In this document: one piece after another, positions 47,654-61,700 of the stretch | Layout of the letters: each line of letters begins with the position of its first letter | How positions within the stretch are numbered: position 1 is the first letter of the stretch | NCBI GenBank assembly: GCA_023055355.1 | Contig: JALJCS010000034.1 | Span: forward strand, 5,532,001-5,596,000 | Origin: Agelaius tricolor | Lineage: Eukaryota; Chordata; Aves; Passeriformes; Icteridae | Reading direction: 5' to 3' | Length of the DNA: 64,000 nucleotides | Program-made: the position numbers and the translations under genes | The notes under the pieces: generated by a model | The model's database searches: none | Seen by the model: only the letters and a program-made list of their open reading frames with translations | What the model was told of the DNA's origin: nothing

Positions 47654-49824
47654 CACAAAAACTGTACATCTGCTGCATGATCCTGCACTAGCTGGAGAGG
47701 ATGCAGTTGGGTTGATCTAATTTAGGAATTCTGAGTCTTTCTCTTGAGGTGTTTTTACACGGTCCAGACTTAGAAGCTGAGTTCTTTTCCTCCTGGTAGC
47801 AGGGGGATAAAAAGGTACTGTTCATACCAGTTACCAAATGTCTTACACCTTTTGAAGGACTGCTCTGAGAGCTCCTGGGGAAGGAGCACAGTGTCTGTTC
47901 AGTGCAGGAACACACACATTTCCTGATGCTGGTGGTGCTGGGACATTTCACTCCCCAGCTGGGCTGTGGGGAGGGGAGCACACAGCTGTGCTGACTCCAC
48001 ACCAGCATCAGAGCCCAGCTGTGACAATCACACTTTGCTTGTCCTTTCCTCACTGCTCCCAGGGGAGATGCTGTCACCTGGCAGAGAGCTGGGGGTGCCT
48101 CTGCCTCCCCACAGCACCTGGGAAATCTCCAGGAAGTCCCAGGATTTCCCACCCATTCACGTAGGAGTGTGGCAGTATCCTGCAATGGCATGTGCAGTGT
48201 CCTGATGGGGATTTATCCACCCCACATTACCCTGCTTGGACAGGTTGGAGGCAGCTCTGGAGAAGCTTTTGTGCAGATGCTGACTTGGGGCTCTAAATCA
48301 GTAATGTCACATTGGGCTCAGACTGGGAAACTTGCAGAGTTTATCATTCCCAGCTCACCTTTGGCTTCACAGAAGCACATGGCACAGAGGATGCCCAATT
48401 TTGGTGGTGGTTCCATCTGTTTTATACACCAGCATTGACACTCTTAGCCAAGAGTCATTCAGTTCCCTGGTCATTCAGTTTTCTTCCCTGTCCACCTCCT
48501 TTCTTTGATCCCATGGGTTTTTTCTCTCTCTTTTTTTTCCTAGGCAAGGTTTGTGGTGGGCATAATGGAACGAGTTAAAAGGTGCCAAATTAAATTAGTT
48601 CACAAATTTGGAAGGAAGCCAGTCAGGAAATAGCAACTGCTTTTATAGGGAAGCATGAGAGAGAGAGAGACGGGGAGGATCTGTCTGCCTGTGTGCAAGT
48701 GCAAATGTGAATCATGTGCCCCAAACCCAAAGTCAAATGATTATAAATGTTTTGGATCGATGCAGCACATTTGTGAGTGATTTCCAATACTTCTTCCTGG
48801 AAAAAAAATCCCCCTGTTTGCTCACAGAAACAGCCAGATGTGCAGGAACTCGTTGGGAACTCGTGCATTGGCATTTTGGACATTTCAGGCTGACCTTTGC
48901 TGTGCTGGTGAGTGAAGGAACCCCATGTACACCTCATTGACTTGATGTAAGGGTAGAAAACGTGGTAGAAAACAAGGAGGATGTGCTCACTGACTCCACA
49001 GCAATGGTCTACATGGCTTTAGCTCTCCTCTGAGCTTACAAACACAGCAGCCATGAGGAAATCTTTCCAGCCACAGCTTGCCTCTGCTTTACAAGTTGAT
49101 CTCATTTCATCTGCTCATGTGACTTCCAGCAAAGTCAAATCTGCGGAGGCTTCCTCTCACTTCATTCTGCCCTGAACTTAAAATAGTCAGAAAGCTTTTA
49201 TATGGCTCGCAGCAGAAAACAGCTCTGGTGGCTTTCAACCAATTACATCATGATTATGCTGTAATCTGTGTTTTTTGTGTGTTCAGAAATGTATTTTTTG
49301 CCACAAGTGCCTATTATAGTAGATTTATGGAAGAGCGCAGGGCACATTTTCTGCTTTGTAAACCAAATATTTTATTATATCAGATGCCTGCCAAAGTTCT
49401 CCTAATATATTTTGTGTCAGACTGTTGTGGGAAACAGCACAAAATGGAATACATTTCTTAGTTTCTCATGAATATTAATCTCTGAAGAGAAGCACAGACT
49501 ATATTCCACCAGCTTATTCTTGGTGCAACACTAAACCAAACCTGAGATCTCTAGGTGAGATTACAGCTCTTGAGAAATGTTACTGTACTCCTTTAATTCT
49601 CTGTTCTCCATGGCACAAAATGCATTTAAATACAGGGATGAGCTGTTGAAATTATGGCTGTTAAATATGTCATTTATGCACCTCTACTGAAGGTCTTCAG
49701 CATTTTTTACAGTGTCTACCTTGTGTGTTTGTTTATGCTATTAAAGTGTATAATACATGCTTCATAATATATATTAGATATATCATACATCTTACATCAA
49801 TGTAATGTTAGAAATCAGGAGAAG

Positions 49825-49935
49825 CTAATTAAATGACTTGCCAGAGCCAGAGAACAACTGTGCAGAATCATTAGCAATAAAAATCAGAAACTGTGACTCT
49901 TGGACCTTTATTCTAACCATTAAGCACTAGTTTTC
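49825..49935 (-). repeat. probable MIR / CORE-SINE remnant
   Basis: The block taattaaatgacttgccaga, a gap, then aactgtgactcttggacctt and tattctaaccattaagcact follows the reverse-complement MIR order (AAGTGACTTGCCCA..., CCTGACTCC..., TCTAACCACTA). It is very diverged; the assignment rests on these ordered landmarks. Confidence 0.5.
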
Positions 49936-52900
49936 AATTCTACAAGGACACTGCTTTGGGGAGGAAATACATAATAAAACTGCATTGAGGAAGTCTTTTT
50001 CAGCTTCCCAAGTCTGAGGTATTTTGATTGAAGGAATCATATAATCACCATATCCATATATAACTAGTTGATAAAGGCAAGCAATAGGTGGGCAATCTTT
50101 TATGTCTTTGGCATTTGACTGGGCAGAGGAGAATTTGTTGCACTCAGAGGAGAGGTCAGAGCATCTTTCACAAGAGAAATATTTCTGGAGCTCAGTATGG
50201 GACCTTTCACCATTGGATCTTGGCTTTCTGCTCCTGTTTCCTTCCTCCTCCTCTTCCTTCTCAGGCACGTTTATTTCCGTATATGAAGGTTATTAATAGA
50301 ACTAAACACTTTATAATTTTTTAATCTCTAATTAAGCCTTGCTCTGGCGCTTTTTTTACAATGATCGCTGCTAAAGTCCTTTCAGGTATGATTCCAGAGC
50401 TCATAGCTCCTTGTGCTGAAACAAGAAAAGTCCATAGAACACTGTGTAAGGACATCAAATGAGACACCTTTCATGTGCTTTCAAACTGAGACTCTTTTTT
50501 ATCTACTTGGCTTTGAAAACATCATTCACCTGTTTCACACAGCTGAATGACAAAATTCTGAGCACTCTGAGATGCTTTTCTGGTAACAGCACCTTCCCTC
50601 ACTGAGACCAAAATGAGAAAATAATTAATCTGCCTTTCATGGCATTGATAAGGGGTTTGTTTAGTCACAGCAAAGGAAGGTTTTGTGAGCAGCATGTAGT
50701 ATTTCAGGTTTCCTTTTAGTCACAGTGCTGTTCTGACTGTTCTGCTGCACTCATCCGGAGCTCTTGCATGTTTTCAATCTGTGTCGCCACTCTCAAAAGT
50801 CTTCCTAATGCAACCAAGAGATGTATCAGAGCATTTTCTTCCAGTAGATTCCTTGAAGGCATCCTAGTGATGATAAAAATATGATACTTCATCAATGGTG
50901 CATTAAAATGGGCCCCAGAGTTTTTGAGACTGGTACATAGTTTGCATTTCATTTAAATGAATGCTTTGCCTCATTACTTAACTAAGTAGACAATCCTCAT
51001 GTTATGAGCTTTATTTCAAGCTTAGGTTAATTATTCATATGATTATTTTCCTTTCCTAGGTGCCACCTTTCTCCTTTTCATAGTCTGGCAATAAATAATG
51101 TACCTAACATGCCTGTATTTTTGGACCAAAACACCCTCAACAGTGAACTTATTTTGTGTATGGCAACCAAAGTTCAATAAATATAAAAAATTAATCTGTT
51201 TTTCATTTGTGTAAGCACAAAAATGTATTTAAGAAAATTCAGTCCCCTTCATATTTTACACTCTTTAAACTCCAACTTGGCTTTAGTGACATTTTTTCCA
51301 ACTTAAAACCTTGTTTGCCAAGATTCAAACTGAGTGAATTTTTATTGCATAGTTATAAACCATTGGCAGGGGGGGTGGGGGGAGAATTATATAATGGAAA
51401 AAAGTTGAAATAGCCTTTGCTCTAAAAGTGCAAATAGCATACAGCACCCATTAGAGAGGGAGAGAAAGAAAGGTCATTGTTAATATTTTCATTGAAATAC
51501 TCCTGTAATGCTTTAAAATGCACCCAGGGTGCTTTTCACAGATGGAACCACTGCACATCATTAAGGAGTAATGACCAATGGAGAGGGCAGCTAATGACAA
51601 AAAGGGGCAAAAGCTGCGGTGAAACCGCCAGCCCTGAGCTTCACTGGTCTTTAGCAGCCAGGAAATGCCAAACTTTTGGAGCAAAGAGGAATATTCTGGT
51701 CCTGATGGTGTTCAGGTGTGGTGCTTTGGTGGCCAGGTGAGCATCCTGCTGCTCCTGGCTGTACCAGAGGAGAAAGAGGGGGTAGAAATACCCAGGGACG
51801 TGTCAGTTCTATAATAATCACTCAGGAGAACATTCAGTTTTATAATAATTGCTCAGGAAAAGCTGGAAAATATTCAGATTCTGTTAACAATAGTTTGGAT
51901 AGGCTTCCAAATTTTTTTTTTCTTTTCAGGGTTGACAGCTGCCAAGGCCTTAGCTGGTTGTTGCTTTGCATTCTGGGGTGCAGCTCTCAGTGATTATTTA
52001 TCCCAGCGAACCAAAGCCTCCAGTATTTTTCAGCATGACCTGGATGGTCAAATCTTTGGCTAGTTCAGTGATTTAAACTGAAATACCATCTGGCAGCAAT
52101 ATAAAACCCAGTCTGGTAGGGGGTGAAATGGAAAAGTAGGGAAGGATTGGTACAAAACATATGACTGGAGAACAAATAGGTGTATCAGGATCAGTGTCAG
52201 AAATTCCATGGTACGTCTTGGTGCCATCTTATGGTTAAGTTTTATGAGGCTTGTCTTCATGAAGGAAAACAAACAGATTTGAGGGGAAGAACCAGGGTTC
52301 TCCTGTGGTAGGGAACTATTTTCCTGTGGTGGAACATGACTATTGGAGTTTACAAATGCATAATAATGAAGGGGAACAAATAACATTCATTATAATGCTC
52401 TTGAAGCAACAATCAGAGCCTGTTTTAAAGTCAAGTGTCTCACATTTCATGAATTAACTTGACAGAATTAGGAAAATTCTATGGAAACTGGAAAATGTAC
52501 TGCATAAAGCTGACTCTGTTTTGCCAATTCATACTCCAGTGCATTTGTATAATTTTTATACATAAATGAAGCAGTGTGTAATCTGTGTAAATCATTTGTA
52601 AGTACTGGGAGCTGCAGTATCTAGAGCATGAAGTGTATGGAGCCAGAGAAAAAGCTCTGAAGGAACAGTGATGTTAATGTGATGACTGAGAAGTAACTGC
52701 ATGTTTAACTGTCTGTGAAACACAAAAAGGTTAACTGCTACATGAGAAACAGAATTATTATAGTGCAGCTTCCCCATAGCTTTTAAGGACACTATATATA
52801 GATATATATACATAGATAGTCATGCTTTCATATAAATGTGTGCATCAATCTGTGCACAAATTTTGGAGCAAACAAAACATTTGACTTTTTTATTTTAACC

Positions 52901-55440
52901 TTTATTTTTCTATTATTATTGAAAATTTCTTTCTGTTATCCCATCTATGAATGGGAGAAGAAAATGTTCTCAATTCATGCAGTTTCATGTGACTTTTATT
53001 AACGTTTGGCCTTTAATTTGGTGAAATTCCTTTTGCAATACGTCTTTCCCATGAATATGATTTAAATCAATGTCTTCAGGTTTCACTGACATAAAACTTT
53101 AAAGAGAAGTTTGCTAATGCTTGCTCTGTTCTGAAAGACAGTGGTCAGGACAGCAGGAGCTTTAGGTTTCAGTCTTTAAAAGAGAAATTTTTAGAGGCAG
53201 AGTATGTTCAAAAAGCAAATACCCAAAGGCTCCACGCTCAACACCTGGGGAAAAAAATCATGGCAAACTCTCTCGAGGTGCAGTGCACATTGCTTATTCA
53301 AGGGAAATCTCCTGATTTAAAACAGTGGAACCTTTGCCCTCCATTGTTCAGGAATTCTGAATAACTCCTTTTTCTTACAAATGTGATTTTTTTGCCTTCA
53401 AATCCTGTGAAAGTAAAAATCATAAATAAAGGTGCAACAATCTCGCACAGCAACAGGGTGGATCTTCAGTAAGCTTCAACATGAGATTATCCAGAAGCAT
53501 AAAAATAAGTGGATATTCATATTCAGTAAATCAAACCAGGCTTGTATGTTGCAGAAAGAATGGGCTCTAAAGCAGCTGGAAAAATTTAAAAAAAAATAAA
53601 AAGGATGAAATGGTTTTATAAGGAACTGAAAGGGGGTCAATAGAAAAAATAAGTAGAGATGATTAAAGGAGAACAGGTAAAATTTCTGCGGAAGGCCAAC
53701 CAGAATAGAGAAGGAGTAATCAGTTCATAAATTCAATTTAAGTTTTTAGTTAAAAGTTCAATTATGCTGTTTAAGGGCTTTCAGATGGTCCCACAGGATA
53801 GCAATTTCTTTCTTTTCCCTTGGATAACTGCAGTCTACTCTTCCTAGACTGCAATCCCTTGGGTCTGACATGAGCAGTGGCCCAGATCTCCAGCACAAAC
53901 CAACCCATTCTTAACGTGGGTGAGTCAGTAGACACACCTGACATGAATTTCCTTGGAATGAGCTGGCATGTGAGCTTTGTTCAGGCAACATTTTGGTGTT
54001 TTAGTCCCTAGTACAGATCACCAAAGGGTTTCCTGTTGAGTTTCAAGCACAAACCTTTTCAAGAGCCTTGTCTTCCTGGATGTCTTCACAGTACATGCAA
54101 AGACCAACTGCTTTCCCCCAGCTTTTGACAAAGTATGAAGCACCACTACTCATTTCTAGTATTCAAATATTTGAAACTTAGTTGTTAACATAAAACATTT
54201 TTCTTGAAAAATATAAAAAATAAATTTCGAAATTTTAATCTGTATTTGTGCACTGAGCATGATTCCAAAATCATCATTTCAATGCTCTGTCATGATTGCA
54301 GAAAGATGCCTCCCTGTGATGGAAGTCTTGCTAGATTTTTCTAGGGTGTAGCTCTGAGCCTGGCTCTCTCTCCTTTTTCAGATCAGAAGGAGCAAAGGAA
54401 TTCATGTCAGTGACTGATTTAGAACTGTTTTCCACAGCTGCTGGAAGAGCTGCAACCCACCCATTCCCCGACACAGGTATCAGATTAATCAAAAACTTGT
54501 TGGGGACTATTTTTCCTTGACATATCCCTACAAAATCTCTGCCTCCAAGAATTAGATGGGTCAAAGAACCTTTTCATGGTTAAGCTTTTTGGTTGGAAAT
54601 GGGATTACCACGGGACAGAGTGGTCCTTGGGCAAGTAGGCAAAGACTTCAAAGGCAAACTTGGCATTGGAGGTTTGGCAAGTAAAACACTTGAATCCTCT
54701 GCCAAGCACCCCATGTCCAACAGTGCCCAGCATCCTACACAGAAGGAAGCTGAGGGAGACTTTTGATACCTTAATGAGCTAAAGAGACTATAAAAAAGTA
54801 GTGTTTATAACATGTGTGTTGTGCCAGAGACCAAAAAGAATCCTTTTTCTCTCTCTCTGTGCAAAGGATAAAGAGGTAATTCATGGCAGAGAAATGAGTA
54901 AAAATTACCTCAGGCTTGCAAGACTTTTGTTTTTTGTTTTGTTTTAAACTTTTTTTAATCTGCCTTATCAATTAATTACCATAAAATAATGTTTATCTTT
55001 GTTGCATTTCAGAGGCAGCTCTGACTCTTTATGATTTCTGTCCAAAGTAAATGTTTGAGCTTTCTCGGCTGAAATGACAGAATATACCATTTCCATCAAA
55101 AACCAAAGTCATGAAAGCCATGAAAACAGCTTTAACTGGCCCTGTAATCACCTATCTATGTTTCTACAAATGGGCCAGGGGGAAAATAATTAGCTGGTGA
55201 TTTGGACAGCCTCTGGCACTGCAGCCAGATGTGTGGGCAGGCAGGGAGGTGATGGCTGGTGTCACTCTGCTCCAAGAGCCCATGGAGGCTCCCCTGGATG
55301 CAGCCATGCCCTCCTGGGGTGCTGCTCATTCAACAAGCCTGGGTCAGCTTCCACCCTAAGCCAAAATTGCTGGGAATGGTTTTTGTGAACTCGGCAGCGC
55401 GGTGAGACGCTTGATGTGAAAATTTGCATTAACGGGCTGA

Positions 55441-55612
55441 AAGGCCCATTGAGAAAACATGTTATGGAGTCATGGAATGATTCTACAATGAATTAATAAA
55501 ACAGGTGATTATTAGAAAGCCCATACATTGTTATTAGAGTATATGATAATATAGATGATTATTAGAAAGCCTGTGTAATACAGATTATGTTAGAAGGCCC
55601 ATTGAGAAAACA
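55441..55612. repeat. internally duplicated segment
   Basis: The phrase aaggcccattgagaaaacat occurs at about 55441 and again at about 55592. Between them gatgattattagaaagcc-like sequence occurs twice, at about 55506 and 55556. This suggests nested local duplications. Confidence 0.7.
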
Positions 55613-55740
55613 TAAGATCATATAGAATCACTCACTATGTCATGAATGGATGAATATAGAATACTTTCACTTTGCCATGAGACAGCCTGTTATCTGTGGA
55701 ATTTCCATTCCTTTTCTTTCTGACAATATTTTAAATATAT

Positions 55741-55772
55741 AGTTCATTTTATTTTGTTTTATTTTATTTTAC
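55741..55772. repeat. TTTTA simple repeat
   Basis: Consecutive attttattttgttttatttt units. Ordinary microsatellite sequence. Confidence 0.8.
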
Positions 55773-58700
55773 ACTTATGTATTTGTATATTTGATTTGTC
55801 TTGATGGTACTGTGTCTTGAAACTTGCTGCATGAGCCATTCTCCAGTGAGAAATGCAAATATATACCTTCTTAAAATGCACTGGTGGCATTTTGAAGTAA
55901 AGTTGCAAATGGACACATCATCTTTGCCTCACCTCTCCTTCCCTCTCTCTTCCCATTAATGCAATGTTTAAGGTCTGATATGCTGAGCTTGTCATCTCCT
56001 GCAGGGGGATTAATTGTCCCCCTGCAAAGGAAGTTGAGAAAACAAATAATAGTGTAAATCATCACATTTTGTTGCTCTTTTGTGCATTTTGTGTTCCTTA
56101 AATTGCAAACTGGTTTCGTGTTGCTTGGATGGAAGCTCTTTCCCCACTGCAATAATGTCTATTCTGACTTCAGCAGCTCAGTTTAGCTGATTGCTACAGG
56201 CCTTACCCTAATTTTCCTCCTCCATTCATCCCTAATACCCAAAAAATAGCTGTAGGAAAAAATGCTCCATTGCTTTTTTTGTTGTTGTTTCAGTTGAAAA
56301 CATTTGCTGGCATGGGTGCTGCTGCTGAGAAATGAATTGTGGGCATTGTCTGTGTAACCACTGCACCTACTGAGCATCACTGCCCTTTGGAGTCCAAAAT
56401 TTTGCTCATTGCTGACATGAGGCACATGATTGCCAGGTGGACTGTCATCCTCCTGGCTAGAGATTCCTGACCCAAGGGGCTCTGCCTGGGATTTGCCTTT
56501 GGAGTCCCAAGTGCCATGCAGGGAACTCTTTGCATGGGGCACGTGAGCCCCAAGAGGACAAAACCCCGGTGGTCTGAGGCTGTTTCAAGCCTTAGGTCAG
56601 AGTTTCCATCTGTAAACATTCTCTTGCCTGTTTATGCTTTCATACAGCTTGATTTATTGGAGGTGAAACCCACTGTATACTAACTAACTGTATACTAACT
56701 CTCTTAATGAAACTGATAAATTACTGTTGATTGCAGAATATGCTCATCAGCAATAATAACTCAGATGATCAGCTCATTGCCCCATACTATTAAGTTCAGC
56801 TGCATGGTGAGCTCATTGGTTAAATGTCAGAGAGGTGACTGTGGGTTATCCCACCTTTTGAAAAAAAATAAAAAAATTAATAATTATTATGTGGCTCTTT
56901 TACAACATGCCTCCAGAACAGATGAAAAGTGTCCATTCCATTTCTGTCTGGGTGACATCACAGACCTCTGGTACACTCAATGCATGTTTGTTAACACAGT
57001 TACCAATTTCAGAGTTAATTTTCAGAGTGAAAAGAACTTTATATCAGGAGCTGAGGGTCATTCCTGATATTTATACACACACACCTACTTAATGTGTATC
57101 TTAATGTATATATTTTTATTTTATATTTCTTGGTTTTGTGGTACTGACATGCATCTTCTCAAAAAAGGTTGGATTTTCCAGTAGCAGTACTTTAGGAAAG
57201 GCAGTAGATCTTCTGCTAGAAGCATGATCTACTTTTTCCTTTGTAAAACAAATTTTACCAATTTTTGTGCATGTTCTTGCCTTAAAGCAGCACAAGCAAG
57301 ACCTTTCAACTTTCTGAGGGATTTTTCTTTCCATGTCTGTGGCATGAACTGCTCATCTTTTGCAAATTCGTCAATGTGCAGCAGAATAACTATTTTTTTG
57401 GCCCAACTTTCCTTTTTTTTTTCCTCAAAGACCAGATTCACTCCCTTCAAATCCAGAATGTCCCAACTTTATAGCTAAGTTGAGATGTGGAGCAGAGAGT
57501 ACCATTATTGCTGTTCAATCCTGCCCATCAAGCTAAGCTCCAAGTACATAAATGTAATGAAGTGATAATACAGGGATGAAAAATATTTCGTTGAGAATAT
57601 CCAGCAACCCTCTGTGTTTGCTAGCAAAAATAAAATCACCACAAAACATTATGGTGAAATGAAACCTAAAATCAGTAAATATTTTTTAATTTCTCTCCTA
57701 TTTTGATAAGAAATTAACCATGTTGTTGCATTTTTTTTCCTTTTTCTGATGCATTTGTGGATAGAAGTGTGTGTTGGCTATTTTACAATGTGTGATGTGA
57801 TCACAGGTACAAACAGTTTATAGCACTGCAGTCATAGCTAGAAACATCCAACATCAAAAAGAGAACTGGCTTTTACTGTTACACTGTTCAGAAGAAATTT
57901 AGTTCCTGGACCTGAAGTAGCAAGCAGGCATGAAATGTGATATTGTTTAATGGTGAATTTGAAACCTTTCACAGGGGGAATCCAAGAGAAAAATGACCTC
58001 TGAGCAGCCAGAAATCACTGGCTGCCAACTGCTGACATCTGTACTCCTGGTGATGCTCTGAGATTCCTGACATATGAGGTTGAGTAAAGCAGAGTAAATT
58101 GATAAACCAAACATCACAGCTCTGGATTTCAGCTCAGTTTCTTCATATTAAAATAGCAAACAGAAAGCTTCTGCAGGGCAACTGGTTTTGAAGGGGACAC
58201 ATTTGGCTTTGATGTTACTGCAGCCCCACTTCAGCTCTGTGTTTGAACTGGTTAATGCCTCCAGATTCAACCTTTTGTGCCATGTGAGGAAATGTTCCCC
58301 CACTGCCCTGATCTCACATTCTTTCAGTGTGAGATTTTCTCAGTCTCAAAACATCCTTTATTAACAACCCAGAATTTCAGGGCCCAAATCAAAACTTTCA
58401 GTGCAGCCGATCCAGATCCAAATGTTACAGCTCAATTTCTTTCTGTTCATGTCTTTCCTACTGATACTCAAACAGCTACAGGAAAATCCAGTATATTACC
58501 CTCATTTTCCACCTTCAGCTACAAAGTTTTTATCTTTCTGCATTTGTTTTTATGGTAGGACAGTTTCTGGTTTGAATTTTATCTAGCATAAAAGCTGCCT
58601 AAAGGCGCAGACCTCGAGACTAGCCTGTTATTCCTTTCAGGTTTTGGCTGAAACTGAACCATGGAGGAAAACCAATTGTCCTCCTTTTCCTGCTCTGAAA

Positions 58701-61700
58701 GATAAGTGTGACATGAAGCACATGCCTCTCTTAAACGCTCTCGCATGTGCCTAGAATTTGAGGTCAATAAACCCAGCTCTGGAGCGGGGCTGAGGCAAGC
58801 ATTATGGATTAAAGATTTGTCAGAAGGGCCAGATTCCAGGCAGAGGTTTCTTTGTTCCTCCAGAAGGGTTTGTTCATGCACGTTACTCCCTCTTTTATGG
58901 CTCTGCTTTTCAGTGCTTGGCCACCAGATCCTCACAGGATGCAGATGTGCTTCCCCACTGCCCTCGTGCCTTCCCCACACTCTTCATCCTCACTGTCCAA
59001 ATGTCCAGAGGATGTAGGTATGGGTGTCCATGGCGAGACTCCCTTGGCAGACTGGAGGATGTCATCACTTCTCACATCATTTCCAGGACTCCCAGCAACC
59101 CAGAATTTGCAGATTCTTTGTTGTCTTCAGCACACAGGTGAACCTCAACAGGCACCTGAGCTTTTGGACAGGAGTTGTAGCACTTGGAAGACCCACACAA
59201 ACGAGCCCATGGATTCACCCAGCTGAAGCAAATTAACTTAATTTCAGGCAGAAAAACTTGTAACATGGCTGCTAAATTACATCCACTTTCTGCTGCTTTG
59301 TTTCCAAGCACTTTTCCATTCTCTTTTCCTTCATATTGGTGTGGTTTTTGTCCCTGGAAGTGAAGTGGCAATGGCTGTGCAAGTCCTGTTTAGAGAAGGT
59401 CAGGAATGTTCATGTGAAAAAAGTCTTAGTTTTGCCTTCCAGTGCCTCCACTCCTGGGGATTTCCTGTTACTAAATAATGCTCTTAATAATATTTAAATC
59501 TCCCATAAAAATAATTAAATTAACTCTGTCAAAACACTGTTTTCCTTCCTGACACTAAGATGGGAGATTAATGATCAATTGGTTGCCTATTCCTTGCTCT
59601 CACCCTTTACAAAAACATTGTAAATATAGATTTTAAAAGATATGAGAGAGGTGAGAAATGAAAATTACGGACAAACTGAGGCCTGTTCTTGCTCTGAAGA
59701 GCCTCAAGCACCACGTGGGGCTCACCATAGGAAAAGCAGAGGGGCCAGGCTGATTGCCTTGCATTGCTCACCACCCTGAAGTTTGAATCAGCTCCTCTTC
59801 CCACAGTATTTTTGCCTTTCCTCCTCCTTGACATCTACATCGTTTTTCACTTGTTCTCTGGTGACATCCAGGCAAAAAGTTTCTCCTTGATTTCAGCCTC
59901 CTGAACTGCAGGGAAGTGGGATGTGCCAGAGACAGGGACTTGGACAACCTTCTCCAGGCAGAGATATTGGAGGGCAATAATAAATAAACTCTGGGTGAGC
60001 CAGCCCTAGAGGGATTGAAATGCAGAAATATCCTCACACAAGGGCAATTAAATAAAGGACTCAAATACAATGTCTCTCTTAAGGTTTGAGTGCCAGCTTA
60101 ACACCTAGGTGCTGAAGTAACATTTCCAGGTAGAGAGATATGTGCATCCAGATAAAACCATGCCTTAATAGCCAATCCTGAAATCCCAGCCTTCCAAAAG
60201 CAGACTTGACTGCTCAACAGTCCTTTAAACCTCTGCAATCCAGATGTACTTTGGTTTTAGAAGCTGCTGTTCTGATTTCACCTTGCAAGTATTTGCAACC
60301 TCTTTTCCTTAAATTATCGTGCCTGATTGGGTGTGCAAATATGTGCCAACATATCTTCCACATTTAGTGGCTAAAAGGGACAAACTGAACTTAAAATAGG
60401 GATTGAGGCTGAGCAGGAATTTCTCTATCCCGGGTACTGTCCTAATATCCAAGTAAAACTTCTTTTCTTTCTTGCTGACTCAGCCCTTTAATGAAAGGGA
60501 GGTTTTAATTTAACCTCAGGGCTGAAGAATGTCTTTGGATATGTCTTCTAGAAGAAGCAGAAGTAAATATAGTTGTGCAACTTCTACCCCCTCTGCTTAG
60601 CTGGAACCTCTTCCTCCACAAGGAGAACATGATGAATTGCATGGTCTTAAATGTAAAAAAAGCCCATTAAAGTATAGGGTCCTTTTTTGCTTTTGTATTC
60701 TTTTGAAATATGAAATATTATTCGGCCCCAAGGTTTCCGATATATTTACTTTGGCCCTCGTGTAAAGAAGGCAAATGAAGTTAATTTCTGAGAGGAAATA
60801 ATGTTATTTCTCCTTAGAAGAAAGGAAGTTACATACACTCCAAGAAGTTTTCTAGGAGCTAATTATCTCAGCACTAATAACTGCAATCTTAATGGCCAGG
60901 TCTTGCTTCTGGTCATTTAGGAGAAACCTTTCATAACGCTGTCCTTTGAAGAATCTTCTGTACAATTTTTAAGTTGGGATTGCTCACTTGCTATTTTTAG
61001 CCATCCTTTGAAGAGCTCCCATCTCTCCTATGCCATTTCCTAGGAATTGCCTCATGAGTTCTGACATTTTTTAATTAATGACTATAGATACGTAGTTTTG
61101 CCAATAAAGGTAAATTCTGTTCTGTTCAATAAAGGTATATTCTGAAAAAGAAATAAAAATTAAGGGTTGATTCTGATGTTTCCTGTACCAACCATAAGTC
61201 CATCAGAATCAATCAATTAATTTCACTGAGTCCAGAATAAAAATAATAATTTATTTCTTGCTTTTAATATTTCTGATATGGAAGGTATGCTTTTGAATGA
61301 AATATAAAATGACTGATCATTGGAGTTGCTGACCAAAATGCCTGTGTATGCACATTTTTATAACTAGCATGCAAATTTAATTTTCAAACCCTAAAAATAA
61401 ATGTCATTTCTCCATATTCCACTAGAATTTCTCGTTGAGTAAAAGCAGCAGCAAGGGAGAAAGTGTGGTGTATTTAACAGTCCCTCTGTTACTGCTGGCA
61501 TTTTCAAATTGAAAATTCCTAGAAAGTTCATGTCTTATTCCTGTTAATGTCTGCTTTGCCCCAAGGTGTTGGCTCTTTTATTATTAACACCTAAGGTCTG
61601 ATTTCTAACAGTGGGTAGGCAAGAAGGCAGTGTTTTATACCTAGAATATCAAATATAAACTTATAACTCCCTGAAGTGGCAGTCATGGAAAAGGCACAGA

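Larger units (their letters stand above)
40000..52000. other. intergenic, gene-poor
   Basis: No gene recognised. It contains a CR1 fragment (47520-47653), a short GA repeat (48656-48671) and a probable MIR-type SINE remnant (about 49825-49935). The longest open frame (47688-48191, minus) shows no protein-family feature. Confidence 0.6.

Noticed and set aside
47688..48191. 167-codon minus-strand open frame
   Set aside because: No protein-family feature and its lower-complexity, Ser/Cys-rich make-up fits chance reading of non-coding DNA.
56001..56025. 9-bp-arm hairpin gcaggggga / tccccctgc
   Set aside because: Short and of a size expected by chance in 64 kb; no terminator or RNA context.
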